Source: Strigamia acuminata (Eukaryota > Arthropoda > Chilopoda > Geophilomorpha > Linotaeniidae). Taken from it: DNA of 64,000 nucleotides. Position numbers and translations under genes: made by a program. The number at the start of each line of letters is the position of its first letter. Position 1 is the stretch's first letter. A model generated the notes under the pieces. It did no database searches. It saw only the letters and a program-made list of their open reading frames with translations, and was not told the origin of the DNA. The stretch spans positions 47,562,581 to 47,626,580 of the forward strand of contig OX442314.1 of NCBI GenBank assembly GCA_949358305.1, written 5' to 3'. Of the stretch, positions 50,024 to 61,700 are shown piece after piece.

Positions 50024-52113
50024 ATGACAGCGAAAAGGAAAGCCGAAACCACCATACCGGCCGAAGAAAGCGACCAACTGATTATTCGACCACTGTAAGT
50101 CAATACAAAACTAAATAATTCTTGTTTATCTTCAAGTCTTGATTCATTACGCCATTTTCTTTTTTTTTAGCGGCGCTGGCCAAGAAGTTGGTCGATCATG
50201 CATCATGTTAGAATTCAAAGACAAACACATCATGGTAAATAATTTAAATTGTTAAATTTAAATTTTAAATTTTTTTCAAATTGTTAAATTTAAATTTTAA
50301 ATTTTTTTCAAATTGTTAAATTTAAATTTTAAATTTTTTTCAAATTTTTAAATTGTTAAATTTAAATTTAAATTTTCACTAAATAATATTTAATACGGAG
50401 TAATTAATTTTTTAATAGCTGGACTGTGGTATTCATCCCGGTTTGTCAGGTATGGACGCGCTACCGTTTGTCGATCTCATCGAAGCGGACGAAATCGATT
50501 TACTAATAATCAGTCAGTAAGTATAAAAAAAAACAAATACCGGTAAGTTTATTGAATAAAAAAATTGATTGATTGACATTTTCAGTTTTCACTTGGACCA
50601 TTGCGGGGCTCTACCGTGGTTTTTAATGCGAACAACCTTCAAAGGACGTTGTTTTATGACACACGCCACAAAAGCCATCTACAGATGGCTGTTATCAGAT
50701 TACATCAAAGTCAGGTATGAAAAATCGAATTTAATTCGGTAAAATTGACAATAATTAATTCTTTGCCTCCTTAGTAACATTGCAACGGAACAAATGTTGT
50801 ACACTGAAGCGGATTTGGAAGCGAGTTTGGATAAAATCGAAGTGATCGATTTCCACGAAGAAAAAGACGTGAACGGCATCAAATTCTGGTGTTACAACGC
50901 GGGCCACGTACTCGGAGCGGCCATGTTCATGATAGAAATTGCCGGTGTCAAAGTTCTGTACACCGGTGATTTCTCGAGGCAGGAAGACAGGCATTTAATG
51001 GCCGCCGAAATTCCAAACGTTCATCCTGATGTTTTAATCGTGGAGTCCACGTATGGAACGCACATTCACGAGAAACGAGAGGAGCGCGAAGCTCGTTTCA
51101 CGGGCCTCGTGCACGACATAGTCAATCGGGGCGGAAGATGTTTAATTCCGGTATTCGCTCTTGGTCGAGCGCAGGAATTGCTTCTTATTTTAGACGAATA
51201 TTGGTCCAATCACCCCGAATTGCACGACATACCGATTTATTACGCGTCGTCACTGGCGAAAAAGTGCATGATGGTATACCAAACGTTTATAAACGCCATG
51301 AATGATCGCATTAAAAAGCAAATTGCTATTAATAACCCGTTTGTGTTCAAACACATATCCAATTTGAAGGTAAAATCGATTTAAATTGGTAAAAAAAAAT
51401 TTTAATCAATTAATTAATTAATTAATACAAATAAAATTGCAGGGAATTGATCAATTTGAAGATGTCGGACCGTGCGTGATTATGGCCACTCCTGGAATGA
51501 TGCAGTCCGGTCTATCGCGCGAATTATTCGAGAATTGGTGCACGGAAGCCAAAAATGGCGTCATCATTGCCGGTTATTGCGTGGAAGGAACGTTAGCTAA
51601 GGTAATAACTAATAAATGATAAAAACTGAATTCATAAGGTGTTTTTTAAAATTTAATTACTAATAAATTGTATTTTTTTGCAGCATATTTTGTCAGAACC
51701 GGAGGAAGTTTCATCGATGTCAGGCCAAAAATTGGCTTTAAAGATGTCGGTCGATTACATATCGTTTTCCGCTCACACCGATTACCAACAAACGAGCGAA
51801 TTTATTCGGGCTTTGAAGCCACCTCACGTGGTTTTGGTTCACGGCGAACAAAACGAGATGGGCAGATTGAAAGCCGCGATTATTCGAGAATACGAAGACG
51901 ATCCGGACATGCAAATGGAAGTTCACAACCCGAGAAATACTCAAGCCGTCGAGTTATACTTCAGAGGAGAGAAATTAGCCAAAGTGATGGGTTCGTTGGC
52001 TAAGGAGAAACCCAGACCGGGCCATAAATTATCCGGAATATTAGTCAAACGTAATTTTAATTACCATCTTCTTGCGCCTGGAGATTTACCAAGTAATGTT
52101 AAAAAAAAAAAAT

Positions 52114-52144
<31 letters not shown>

Positions 52145-52841
52145 TTATTAATTATATTTGATAGAATACACGGATATGGTGATGAGTACGGTCACGCAAC
52201 GACAGAGCATTTCCTACACCGGTTCTTTGCAGTTATTGCATTATCTGCTCGCTCAATTAACGACTGATATCGAACAAACTGTGGTTCAGGAAAAACGAGC
52301 TTTGCGTGTATTTAAAGCGATCACGATAATTCACGAATCCAAAATGGTGGTTTTAGAGTGGAATGCGAGTCCCGTGAACGATATGTTTGCCGATTCAGTT
52401 TTATCGATTATTTTACGCGCCGAATCGTCGATTACGTCAAAATGCGTGCAGAGTGAGTTGTTTTTTTTGTGTAATCACTGTTGGTCGATTTAATTAATTA
52501 ATGATTTATTGTTATTAGATATGAATTTGGCGATTAAGGTTGACAAGATGCACTTTAAGGAATGTCTAATCGAGATGTTGATGGAAATGTTTGGCGATGA
52601 AGCAGTGAGTCAAGTAATTAGAGGCGATGAGATGAGTGTGGTTGTTGATGGCAAAAAAGCGACTATCGATCTGGAATCATTGGTAAGAAGTGGTGATGCA
52701 GTTGGTGCGGAAAGTAATTTTAATCTTTTTTTTCCGTTTTTGTAGCAAGTTTTTTGCGATGATGACGAGTCGTTACACCAAATGATTCACACAGCTGTAA
52801 ACAAATTGCATCAATCGTTATTGCCCGTGAAAATAAAATGA
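50024..52841 (+). CDS. CPSF3: Cleavage and polyadenylation specificity factor 73 kDa subunit (ten exons)
   Basis: The endonuclease that cuts pre-mRNA 3' ends (and histone mRNA) in the nucleus; a metallo-beta-lactamase/beta-CASP protein. Exons: 50024-50094, 50171-50234, 50419-50516, 50586-50714, 50775-51369, 51443-51601, 51684-52092, 52165-52452, 52519-52682, 52746-52841. All nine introns are GT-AG and 60-184 bases long. The joined frame gives 690 residues (human: 684). The zinc-binding motif HFHLDH is at 78-83; by alignment with the human protein the other ligands fall at about His 165, Asp 186 (LYTGDFSRQ), His 403 (SAHTDY) and His 425 (LVHGEQNEM). [15 protein letters not shown]-type and [16 protein letters not shown] blocks are nearly identical to vertebrates. 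The start [17 protein letters not shown] is seven residues longer than human. An intact, conserved housekeeping gene. Confidence 0.97.
50236..50375 (+). repeat. Tandem repeat in CPSF3 intron 2
   Basis: Three copies of an about 38-bp unit of AAATTGTTAAATTTAAATTT and TTTTTTTC text. It enlarges intron 2 to 184 bases, the longest in the gene. Intron 7 has an (ATTT)n run (52111-52147). Confidence 0.8.
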
Positions 52842-52852
52842 TAAAATGATCC

Positions 52853-52858
52853 AATAAA
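52853..52858 (+). terminator. CPSF3 polyadenylation signal
   Basis: AATAAA 12 bases after the TGA stop (52839-52841); a second AATAAA follows near 52870. The 3' untranslated region is very short. Confidence 0.7.
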
Positions 52859-52938
52859 ACGAGATTTTAAATAAAAAAAAATTGAAAAATTCATTTATTT
52901 TACAATTTTTAGTAAACTAATGAATAAACATATTTATT

Positions 52939-53194
52939 TCATTTCAACGTTTGTCCACGTTCACGTATTTGAGCCAGACTTAGCATAGCGCAATCAGGCG
53001 CAGTTTGTCTACCGAATTGAAATTGTATTGGCCGGTGGCGTAAACGTGGCCTTCTAGCATGAGTTTTTTGTAGATTTTGAGTGGTGCTGGTCGTAATTGC
53101 AATCGAGGATTTGAACGATGAATTCTTGCCTGATTGCTGCAAATGAGCTTGAATGAGGTTGTCGCGCTTTAACTCTTTCCTCTTAATTCTTCCT
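52939..53194 (-). CDS. Possible last exon of a tail-to-tail neighbour gene, unrecognised
   Basis: On the minus strand the frame reads SVGRIKRKELKRDNLIQAH..., then ...RRPRLRHRPIQFQFGRQTAPDCAMLSLAQIRERGQ and stops at 52939. AATAAA on the same strand follows near 52930, and a possible splice acceptor (TTTGCAG/CAATC) lies at about 53145. Position, composition and poly(A) signal fit the 3' exon of a host gene transcribed towards CPSF3. The upstream side is interrupted at 53195 by inserted repeat DNA. I do not recognise the protein. Confidence 0.4.
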
Positions 53195-53200
53195 ACGCTA

Positions 53201-54104
53201 ACTCGTGGGCAATTCACTTATTCTCTTATCTTACCGCTTTACTCAAGCGGTTACCCAAAGAAATGACGATACACAATTGCGTAAAAGATAAAATATAATA
53301 CGGGATTTATTATACGGGAAAAATACAAATGTATAAAACGGAAATAAGAATGGGATAAAATTGGAAGCTGGTACGAATCGGGCGAAGTCGTCCTTTGTGC
53401 GTCCTGGTTCCAAGATGGCGTCCTCGTCTTTATGGCGTGGCGTCGTCTCGGGCCGGCGTGGCAATGGCGTCCTCGTCTCGGTTCGTATCGGTCTCGGGCT
53501 CACGTTTGCGCGCGAGTGAATGCCTAAAAATGGTCTTAGATTGGCTGTTGTCTAGGTTTGTAATTGTGCGGTGTCCGGCGGTCACACAGCGGCGAACTCT
53601 TCTGTTTCCCGGCGATACACACAGCGGCGGGAAAGCTTGTCGTGGTGTTCACCTCAGTTAGGCTTGCGAGACCGAGACCGTTTGTCTTCGCAACTCGCTA
53701 AATGAGGTGGTTTTACTGCTTCTAGCTGGCGTGCTAAAGCAGTGTGGTTATTTTGTCTTGTAGTTAACGCTACGGAGTTTAACACAAATCGAATTTACTC
53801 ACGGTAAAGTATCCCTTGTCCATGGTCACTCCTACTTTGGCTTGATCATGTAGGACGATAGATTTTACGTGTATGTTGTTCGGTTTTCGTGTTGGTTCTG
53901 CCCACTCTGTGTGGAGGCACATTCCTGTACACAAAGCTGGGTTGACAACCAAAGTCATCCCCACCCCCTCAGGGCAGATGCCTGTCCATTGACTAAATGT
54001 CAATGCACCAAGGGAAGGGAGGCAGGCTTGTGACTCCCCCTTTACCCACAAGTGGGTCACGGGAGAACTGCTCAGTTTTGACCCACCCCAGTCGGGTCAC
54101 TACA
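53201..54104 (-). repeat. LTR-like inserted DNA, structure unresolved
   Basis: Two readings compete. (a) A 566-bp insert 53201-53766 flanked by ACGCTA (53195-53200, 53767-53772), with promoter-like and AATAAA text on the minus strand, i.e. a solo LTR. (b) A 346-bp unit 53759-54104 with ends TGTAGTTAACG...GGGTCACTACA, a 6-bp inverted TGTAGT/ACTACA as in LTRs, but without a target duplication. They overlap by eight bases. The TGTAGTGACCCG end on the minus strand resembles the TGTGGTGACCCGG at 44937. Several retroelement ends have clearly piled up here. Confidence 0.4.
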
Positions 54105-54161
54105 AGATGAGATCAAGAACAAGAGCAGGGAGCAGGGATTGGGGATTGGGGAGCAATTGCG

Positions 54162-54936
54162 TGTGACGTAATATTTGTTACTCGTTCCAGAGTTAGCATT
54201 GGATAGCATGCGAATGCTAAGCCTAGTTTTGAAGAGTTGTGATAAAAATGTGTATGTAATAATATAAGGGTATTGGTCTCTTAGTATCCGTATACTGAGT
54301 ATATATACTACAGTGTGACCGGCTGCCCGCTCAGTCCGCTCACTTGCCTGCAACACACGGCGCTTCCACGGCTCTCGCGCACCTCGTGTGTTTCTCGCGC
54401 GCACCTGTTGCGGACCCCCGCACCAGGTGGAGCTGATGGTCGTTGGCCCGGCCAATTGGGAACCGGAAGTGCCCCTTCCGGAAGTGGTGGGCCCCGCAGA
54501 GGCCCAAGAGAGTTCTCTAACTTCCAGCATGGCGAACGGTCGCTTCCACGATCGCTCTTCCACGCTGGCGGCAATGACGAATCCAGTTGGCGTAGCGACT
54601 CTGTCGCCCGCCGGGACTTGATAGTCCACGTTCCCCATGTCCGTCCTGCGTTCTCCGTGAACGTAGCGGCGACATGGCTAAACGGTATTCCGACCACGTG
54701 TGTCATGGCGGCCATTGGCCGCCGTGCCACGCGGTCTTGTTAGGGACGGCTGTTCGCAGCCGTCGCATTGGGAAATGCACTGGGAGACACCACATCATAC
54801 CCCTAGACATCAATAAAGCTTACCTTAAACTAAACTTGTGTCTCTTGTGTATTTCGGAGTGAATTCTATCGTGTGTGTTGTGTCCAGCGCCTCGTGGCTC
54901 TCCCCCGACCACGTGGCGACCGTCCAAACACTCACA
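54162..54936 (+). repeat. Putative E2 5' LTR
   Basis: 775 bp with ends TGTGACGTAAT...CACTCACA (TGTGA/TCACA inverted; E1's LTR also begins TGTGAC). It contains TATATATA at 54300-54307 and AATAAA at 54812-54817, as expected for promoter and poly(A) signal. Open frames inside on both strands are GC-rich by-products. No second copy in the window, so the right border rests on the adjacent primer site. Confidence 0.6.
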
Positions 54937-54940
54937 ATTG

Positions 54941-54965
54941 TGGGCCCGTCCTGGATCTTGAACTC
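54941..54965 (+). other. Putative E2 primer binding site, tRNA-Pro-like
   Basis: Four bases after the LTR end stands TGGGCCCGTCCTGGATCTTG followed by AAC. The complement of the metazoan tRNA-Pro 3' end reads TGGGGGCTCGTCCGGGATTT followed by GAAC. The two agree over most positions with a 2-base gap. Suggestive, not proven. Confidence 0.45.
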
Positions 54966-57173
54966 TTTGCGATTTTTTTTTCTATTTTCTGGTTGAGTTG
55001 ATAACTCAACATTGAATGAAATTTTTCGATCAAAAAGGGGGAAATTTCTTTGGTCATGGTTGTGATAGGGAATCAGCAGGCGAAACGGCCGCTAATCGCT
55101 GATTTTGGACCCTAACTTGACAAAATTGGTGGCTGTGCATGTCCAGCTTGCCTGGGTACTGGCAAGCCGGGACTTACATTGGCCACACTTTCCAACGGTC
55201 TTCTATTCCTTTCTAGCTTAGCCTAAAAAACTGAGTGGTTGGGAGGGGAATATAATTCCAAACCTTCTTTATTATTTTTATTTCTTGGTGCGCAGCCCAA
55301 GTAAAAGTAATGGAACAGTCTGCAGCGTATTCAAACTCGATTAGTGGAGGAGGCGCGCTGGTGGCCACCAGCAACCCAATTCCCACGGGGGAGAAGCGGT
55401 CATATTCTAATTGCCACGCTGCAATCGCTGGTTCCATTATGGGCCGGGCGAGAAGGCGATGTTGAACTGAGCTTTGAGTGACACCAAACTTCTTGTAGGA
55501 CGTTTAGTCGCTTGGATGCAGGTTGCTAGCTTAGTGGTCGCTGGCGCGGGAACAGTCACGTGCGGTGAGTTGGCGTGTAGTTGGACCCGAGTAGCAGCGA
55601 AGTGTCCGCACACATGGGAAGACTGCCTTGATTTTTGTTGCAACTCATAATTTATGAGTTGCGTTGTGGCTGCTCGAGGCGCTCATCCGGGTTCACATCG
55701 GTCATAATCCTACCCTGTCCCGTGTACTGGTTGGAAACAGTTGCAAGTTGGATACAACCCTAGAACTGTGGAAAATTGGGACACGGACAGCAGGGAGAGC
55801 TGCCGGAGGTACGGGGATACCGATGGTGAAGTGCTCAAATGGCACAGAGAGTTCGTTAGGGCGTAGGAACGATATCTGTGCGTTCAGGTAGCTACCAGCT
55901 TTGAAAAAAGACTGGGAATCTAGCCTGTAACTTTTGTTTCTGAATTTTATTCACCTTCATTGGATTTTCAAGTTGTTTCAGCTTGTTTTCGAGGACTGTG
56001 CTCGAACCACAGTTTTGGGCAATCTCTACAATTTGGAAGTTTGTTTATTTTACGACCTTTTTTTGTTTTTTCTCTTTATCTTCGATTTTTTTTCCCTATC
56101 TATGATTTTCATGGTTCTTTGGGACGCCACACCGGACAGTAGACATCGTTGTAACTGAATACACGTGTTTCATGACCTGGAGGTAGACAGCACCAAATAG
56201 AAGGTGACATGGCTTTAAGTTGGCAGCTGAAGGGTGGGCCCCCAAAGCAACTAGGGACAGGAGATGCATTTCCTTCTTACTTTAAGTGCAGCTGACTGTC
56301 CCACAAAAAACACCATTTCATTGGGATGAACAGACATCTCAGTGTAGGCACGTTTCTGTCGAAAGGCAGCCTCGTGCAGACTGGAATGAGTCTCCGAAAG
56401 GGGTGAGCGGGCGCGTTTGTTGGTCTCTTGGGGCAGAAGAAGAGATTGCAACAATATCCCCGTAATGTAAATATCTGAAAAAACCTTCTGCTAAAAATTG
56501 GAACTTTTTGAGTGTATTTTATATTAAAAACACCCAGTATTTTGTGATTTTTTATTCATTTTCTTGTCTTTCTTCTCTGTTTTTCAATGTTGCTGTGCAA
56601 TAAAGAAACGTTTTTGTCTGCGCGCTAGCGCGGTTAGCTTTCTATTGTTGGAAACGACGATGGAAATCTCTGGTTTGAAAATTTAGAAGTTCTTTGGACA
56701 CGATTTCGTACCTTTTTTGGGCACAAAAGTCATGTTCTCATGGAATCAGACCATTTTGATCTGGTTCTGAACTTCTAGTTCCAAACCGAAAAATCACTAT
56801 TGTTTTTTCAAAAAGTGTTGTTTTTTCTGCAGAAATGTAGGAATTGGAACATTAAAACGGTCGAAATTTTGTTTTTATTTAAAAATCAAACATGGCGACT
56901 GGAAAGACAATAGAAAAACATGTGGAAATCTCGGAATTTTCGAGAATGATTGGAATTTCAAATTTCGACATTTTCTTGGAACTCTGGGAAATCAATTCTA
57001 TGAATTAATCCAAATTTTCTACCAATGGGAAACCAGGGGGGGGAAGTGACATCACTAATCCCTCTCTCAGAAATGGCTACTTGAGCCTAATCTCCTGTCT
57101 CCTCATTGGTCGTGACTTAATTCCACTTGTTCACTTTGCAAGCTGCGGTCCTGCTTTTGGTCACATTGTGTCA
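54966..57173 (+). other. Putative E2 leader, no gene seen
   Basis: 2.2 kb of mixed composition with only short open frames and no known domain. A run of eight G at about 57038 and AATAAA at about 56600 are the only notable words. GTAAGA at 57191-57196, just inside gag, is a possible splice donor for ORF3. The length is unusual for a leader; it may contain unrelated inserted DNA. Confidence 0.4.
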
Positions 57174-58775
57174 ATGCCAGCGACCAGAACTGGTAAGACC
57201 ACGTGGGACTCTCCTGCACCTAATTCTTCCACACCCGCAACGGATTCAGACTTGAACGACTCGGATAATAATTCGATTGCTTCTTCAAACGACAATATGT
57301 CAGTCCCTAAAGTTAAATTGTTGGATCAAGCGATGCTTGAAACAACTTGCAACGTCTTTAATCTAGTTATTGATGATATGACGACCTACGAAGTGTGGGA
57401 AGACACGCTTCTGAAAGTAGCCGATCACTTGGTGGAACTCCAAGACAAATCGGATAGCACTATGCGTCAATTAACGCAAACGCGCACGGAATTCGGTGAT
57501 ATTAGCGACCGGTTAACTCATGCTTTGCAGGAGTTAGACTCTGCGAAATTATCGAATGAAAGCTTGTTGAAGATGATAGCTAGTCAAAAGGCTATCGTCG
57601 ACAGCGTGGTGGCGGCCGGACAGTCGAATTTGAGGGCACAATCTGCAATCTCAAACACGATTTCTTCCACCGCAACAACACCAGTTGCTGGAGCCGCTCC
57701 AGGCGCAACGCCTACGACTGGTAATCCACTTTTCCTAGCTTGGGGAGACAAGTTTCTCCACAAGACTGACCAGGCTATGCCTGCTCCCAGGCCAATGGAT
57801 GAAGTAGAGCTAAGTAAACGAGTCAAATCCATTGGAATTGAAGCGTTTGCAGGGGACAAGACGAAAGCTAAATCTTTCCTTATTGATTTAAAACGTTCTC
57901 TACGCTTTGCTTTGCCTTATCTAAACCAAGTGCTCGCTGAGCATTTGTTTAAGTTTTTCCGAGGAGATGCGGCCACATGGTTCTCTTCTCATGCCAAAAC
58001 GAATTGGGAGGAATTCGAACATGAATTTATCACCCATTTTCGTCCGAGCGATGCGCTGCTTTTAGCAGAAATTGCTAAAACACAGCAACTGTCTCATGAG
58101 TCCGCCACCCAAGTGGTGATAAGACTCGAGAAGTTATATGCTCAATTGACTATTCCTGTGCACGAGAGCCAGCAAATTCAAAAAGTGCTGGCAATTCTGC
58201 GCCCAGCGGCCAAGAACATGGTCGCAAATGCCATTAATTTGGAGAACACTTGGGCGTCGCTCAGGAAAGCTTGCATTGCTACGGAGGCCGCGATTATAAA
58301 TCAGGAAACTGTGACAAATGCAGCAATCATCGAAGCGGCAAAAACAGAAACTGTTACGCCAATTCAAAAAACCAACCAGCAAATGGTAACAATACCAAAT
58401 GCTGCGGGTGGAGATAAACCGAAGTTTGTTCCGTTTGGATTGAGAAATCCAAACAATAGAACACTGTTCCCTGCGCCTAAAAATGCTGCGATAGCAGCAA
58501 CAAAGGCCGCAGAAGGAAACGAGAAGGCGCTAGTCCCGAGCAATAGGCTCAAAGACTATGCGACAAAACCAAGAGTTGGCGGTTGCTGGGGCTGCGGTGG
58601 CGCACACTTTGAACGGGATTGCCCCCTCAAGGTGGAAGCCGCCAAAGCAGCAATGGAAACAATCGCCGCTGCCCAACACAGCATGATGCAGGCTATGCTT
58701 GCAGCCAACGAGTTTGGTGGCTGGCCTGACATGTCGGGAAACGAGGAGTCGCAGTCGACAGAAACTCCCGAGTAA
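57174..58775 (+). CDS. E2 gag
   Basis: Structural protein of the retroelement particle, 533 residues from ATG 57174 (PATRTGKTTWDS). The in-frame upstream extension to 57081 begins with a non-ATG codon and is not needed. Acidic Ser/Asn-rich N-terminus; coiled-coil-like region (about 57410-57600); Ala/Thr/Gly-rich linker; capsid-like core (IEAFAGDKTKAKSFLIDLKR, DAATWFSSHAKTNWEEFEHEF); single zinc knuckle CWGCGGAHFERDC (about 58586-58622). The slippery site lies 33 bases before the stop, so most ribosomes would finish Gag and a few would continue into pol. Confidence 0.9.
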   Translation: MPATRTGKTTWDSPAPNSSTPATDSDLNDSDNNSIASSNDNMSVPKVKLLDQAMLETTCNVFNLVIDDMTTYEVWEDTLLKVADHLVELQDKSDSTMRQLTQTRTEFGDISDRLTHALQELDSAKLSNESLLKMIASQKAIVDSVVAAGQSNLRAQSAISNTISSTATTPVAGAAPGATPTTGNPLFLAWGDKFLHKTDQAMPAPRPMDEVELSKRVKSIGIEAFAGDKTKAKSFLIDLKRSLRFALPYLNQVLAEHLFKFFRGDAATWFSSHAKTNWEEFEHEFITHFRPSDALLLAEIAKTQQLSHESATQVVIRLEKLYAQLTIPVHESQQIQKVLAILRPAAKNMVANAINLENTWASLRKACIATEAAIINQETVTNAAIIEAAKTETVTPIQKTNQQMVTIPNAAGGDKPKFVPFGLRNPNNRTLFPAPKNAAIAATKAAEGNEKALVPSNRLKDYATKPRVGGCWGCGGAHFERDCPLKVEAAKAAMETIAAAQHSMMQAMLAANEFGGWPDMSGNEESQSTETPE

Positions 58776-58787
58776 CTGACGACTGCG
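58736..58787 (+). other. E2 gag-pol -1 frameshift signal with stem and possible pseudoknot
   Basis: Heptamer G GGA AAC (58736-58742) in the correct register (gag codons TCG GGA AAC). Seven bases later an 8-bp perfect stem can form: CGCAGTCG (58750-58757) with CGACTGCG (58780-58787). A second 5-bp stem, GGAGT (58745-58749) with ACTCC (58764-58768), interleaves with it in H-type pseudoknot topology. Pol is open in the -1 frame from here. No other way into pol is visible. Confidence 0.8.
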
Positions 58788-61700
58788 CTCTTACTATTGT
58801 GTTGATTCCAATGGAAGAAGACATGGAGGATGCTCTATTTGATGACATTTCATCCACAGAACCAGATCCTCGCGTGGTTTTTTCCACAGAACCTGAAATC
58901 GACCATGTAAACGTTGCATTGAAGACAGGAAAGAGTATTACTCCCCTGCCTTACATCAAGGCAACACTAAACGATTTAAAGGTCACCGCTCTGATGGATA
59001 CTGGGGCAACCCACAGGTACATCAGCGGGGGAATGCTTAAAAAGCTAAACCTCTTGCACTTTATGACTCCATTTTTAGAAAATCGAGTTGTATACACTGG
59101 CGATAGGCCAACACGTCCAATCGGGACAATCACGTTGCCACTTAAGTGGCGAGGTGGTGAGCTTCCGGTGACATTTACTGTTCTTCCATCAGCTTCCAAA
59201 TTTATACTATTAGGTTGCTCTTGGATTATCGAAAATAAGATTGTTCTCAATCTAACAGAGCGAGAATATTTCCATATTGATTTTCCACATGACACATTTC
59301 CCTTCGACGACCCACCATCGCCTGAAGAACTTGGAAATGCAATAATGGATCGATGGGATGCTTTGGTTGCAGAATCAAAGTCACCTGTTATCTCTACGGC
59401 TGATTTAAGCCAGAAACTGCTAGCAAAAAGCAAATTGTTGCCAAGACAGAGATTTCAAATCTCAACTCTTGTAGAAAAATACAAACATGTGTTTAGTGAC
59501 AAAGCTGGCTGCCACCCCACGTTGGAACATCCAATTCCGACTGGAGATGCACCTTCATTTCGATGCAAAGATCGACCAATGAATCCCAAGAAAGCTGAGA
59601 TTTATCGCGAATTGGTTGCTGAATTGCTGAGAGATGGTTGGGCTGAACCTTGCGAGGGGAGTTACAAAAACCCCCCCGTGATTGTAGCAAAGAAAGATGG
59701 AGGTTACCGCCTCTGTATTGATTTTCGCTGGCTAAATAAGATCACAATTAAGGACGTCTATCAGATGCCCTCAATTTCTATGATTTTGGCCTGTTTAGGT
59801 GGGAAAAAGTTCTTTTCTACTCTTGATTTAACTAAAGGTTACTACCAAATAAAGCTTAAACCAAGTGATAAGAGGAAGACTGCCTTTTCTACCTCTGATG
59901 GAACATACCAGTTTACTCGTATGCCTTTCGGACTGTGCAATGCACCCAGTGCGTTTCAGAGAATGATGGATCAAGTTCTTGGAACTGCACAACACAAGTG
60001 GGCACTCGCTTACCTCGATGATATTATCATTTTTAGCGACTCATTTGAGGAACACCTTCAACATCTAGATGACATATTGTCAAAACTAGATAAAAACAAA
60101 CTGACAGCTAGTCCGTCAAAGTCATTTCTTTGCCCAGAAGAATTAAATTTTCTTGGTTTCACAATGTCAAATGGGAGCTATAGCCCAAACAACGACAAAG
60201 TGGAGGCAATTTTAAAATATCCAACCCCTTCCAGTATAAAGCAGCTTCAGCGTTTTATTGGAATGGTAGGTTTCTATGCTGCTCTAATTCCAAAATTGAG
60301 TATTACTCAAAAACCATTCTTTGCCCTTCTAAAGAAAGATACAAAATGGGAATGGTCTGAAGAATGCAATGTTGCCTTTGAATATTTGAAAAATCAACTT
60401 GCAAAAGGAATTATGCTGCCTCTGCCTGATTTCGCACGCAACTTTACCATCCATACAGATGCTAGTGGCGGCGGGCTTGGAGCTGTCCTCATGCAAATTG
60501 ATGACCATGGTGCTTTAAGACCAGTTGCATACGCCAGCAGAACTCTGCAAGGCGCGGAAAACAACTACAGCACCACCGATTTGGAATGTTTAGCTGTGGT
60601 TTGGGCTGTTGATAAGTTCAAACCATACATTGAATATTCTGAATACCAAGTTGAGACTGACCATCACGCTCTGAGATTTCTCATGACAATGGAAAATCCA
60701 GCTGGAAGACTGGCTAGGTGGGCAATGAAATTGCAAAATGAAAATTTCACCATCAAGTACCGGAAAGGCACCGACAATCAAGTCGCAGATGCCTTATCCA
60801 GAGTCTCTCTTGATAATGGCAATCCATTAGAAGGAAAAGCAACTCTAGCAGAGATTATAGAACCTGTTGCTCTAGCTTATCTCACAAATGAGATCGATGA
60901 CTCAATGTCATTCGAGAACATTATATTGCAGCAACGTGCAGATAAACATCTTTCAAAACTAATCGAATGGTTAGAATTGGATGATGGACAACCTCGACCA
61001 GAACTTCCTAAGTTCTTGGAAGACAGGCAGTACGACTGCACACTCACTAGAAAAGGAATGCTTATTATTTATGCACCTTTTAAAACTGATTTCTTTGTAG
61101 AGGAAGAAGATTTGGGAATTGGATTTAAAATCTTTATTCCCCCGTCTCTGCAACTCGCAGCCCTCCAACTAATTCATGATCACCCAATGGCTGGTCACGG
61201 AGGAGTTGAAGTAACTTTGGAGCGATTGAAAAGAATTTATTTCTGGCCAAATATGCAAAAAGAAGTTAAACTTCATGTAGCTAGCTGCAATCGCTGCCAA
61301 CGCTGTAAACCGATTCAGAGGAAACCAAAAGGATTAATGGTCCCAACCTCTCCAAAAATTGGTCGTTTTGAGAAGATAGGAATTGACCTAATTGGTCCAC
61401 TGCCTAGAACTCCAAACAGAAATCGCTTCATTCTGGTTGTGGTGGATTATGCCACTGGCTGGATGGAAGCTACGCCGCTAAGATCTGCTAAAATGACTGC
61501 AATTGCACCAATTTTAAAACGATTTTTTAGCTGTCATGGGTGCCCTCGTTTCATGTTGAGCGATAATGGCCCCCAATTCATTTCTGACGTTTATCAGACT
61601 CTCTGTGACGATGCTGGGGTTGTCCCAATAAAAACGACACCTTATCATCCCCAGACTAATCTGACTGAGCGTGTAAACAGAAATATCAAGATCATGCTTC

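Noticed and set aside
54308-54743. 140-188 residue frames on both strands in the E2 LTR
   Set aside because: GC-rich LTR DNA with poly(A) and TATA signals; mutually overlapping frames without domains.
56893-56912. Alternative E2 primer site TGGCGACTGG after ...ATCAAACA
   Set aside because: Placement closer to gag is attractive, but only about nine bases look tRNA-like and no LTR start with matching ends could be found upstream; the 54162-54941 arrangement explains more.
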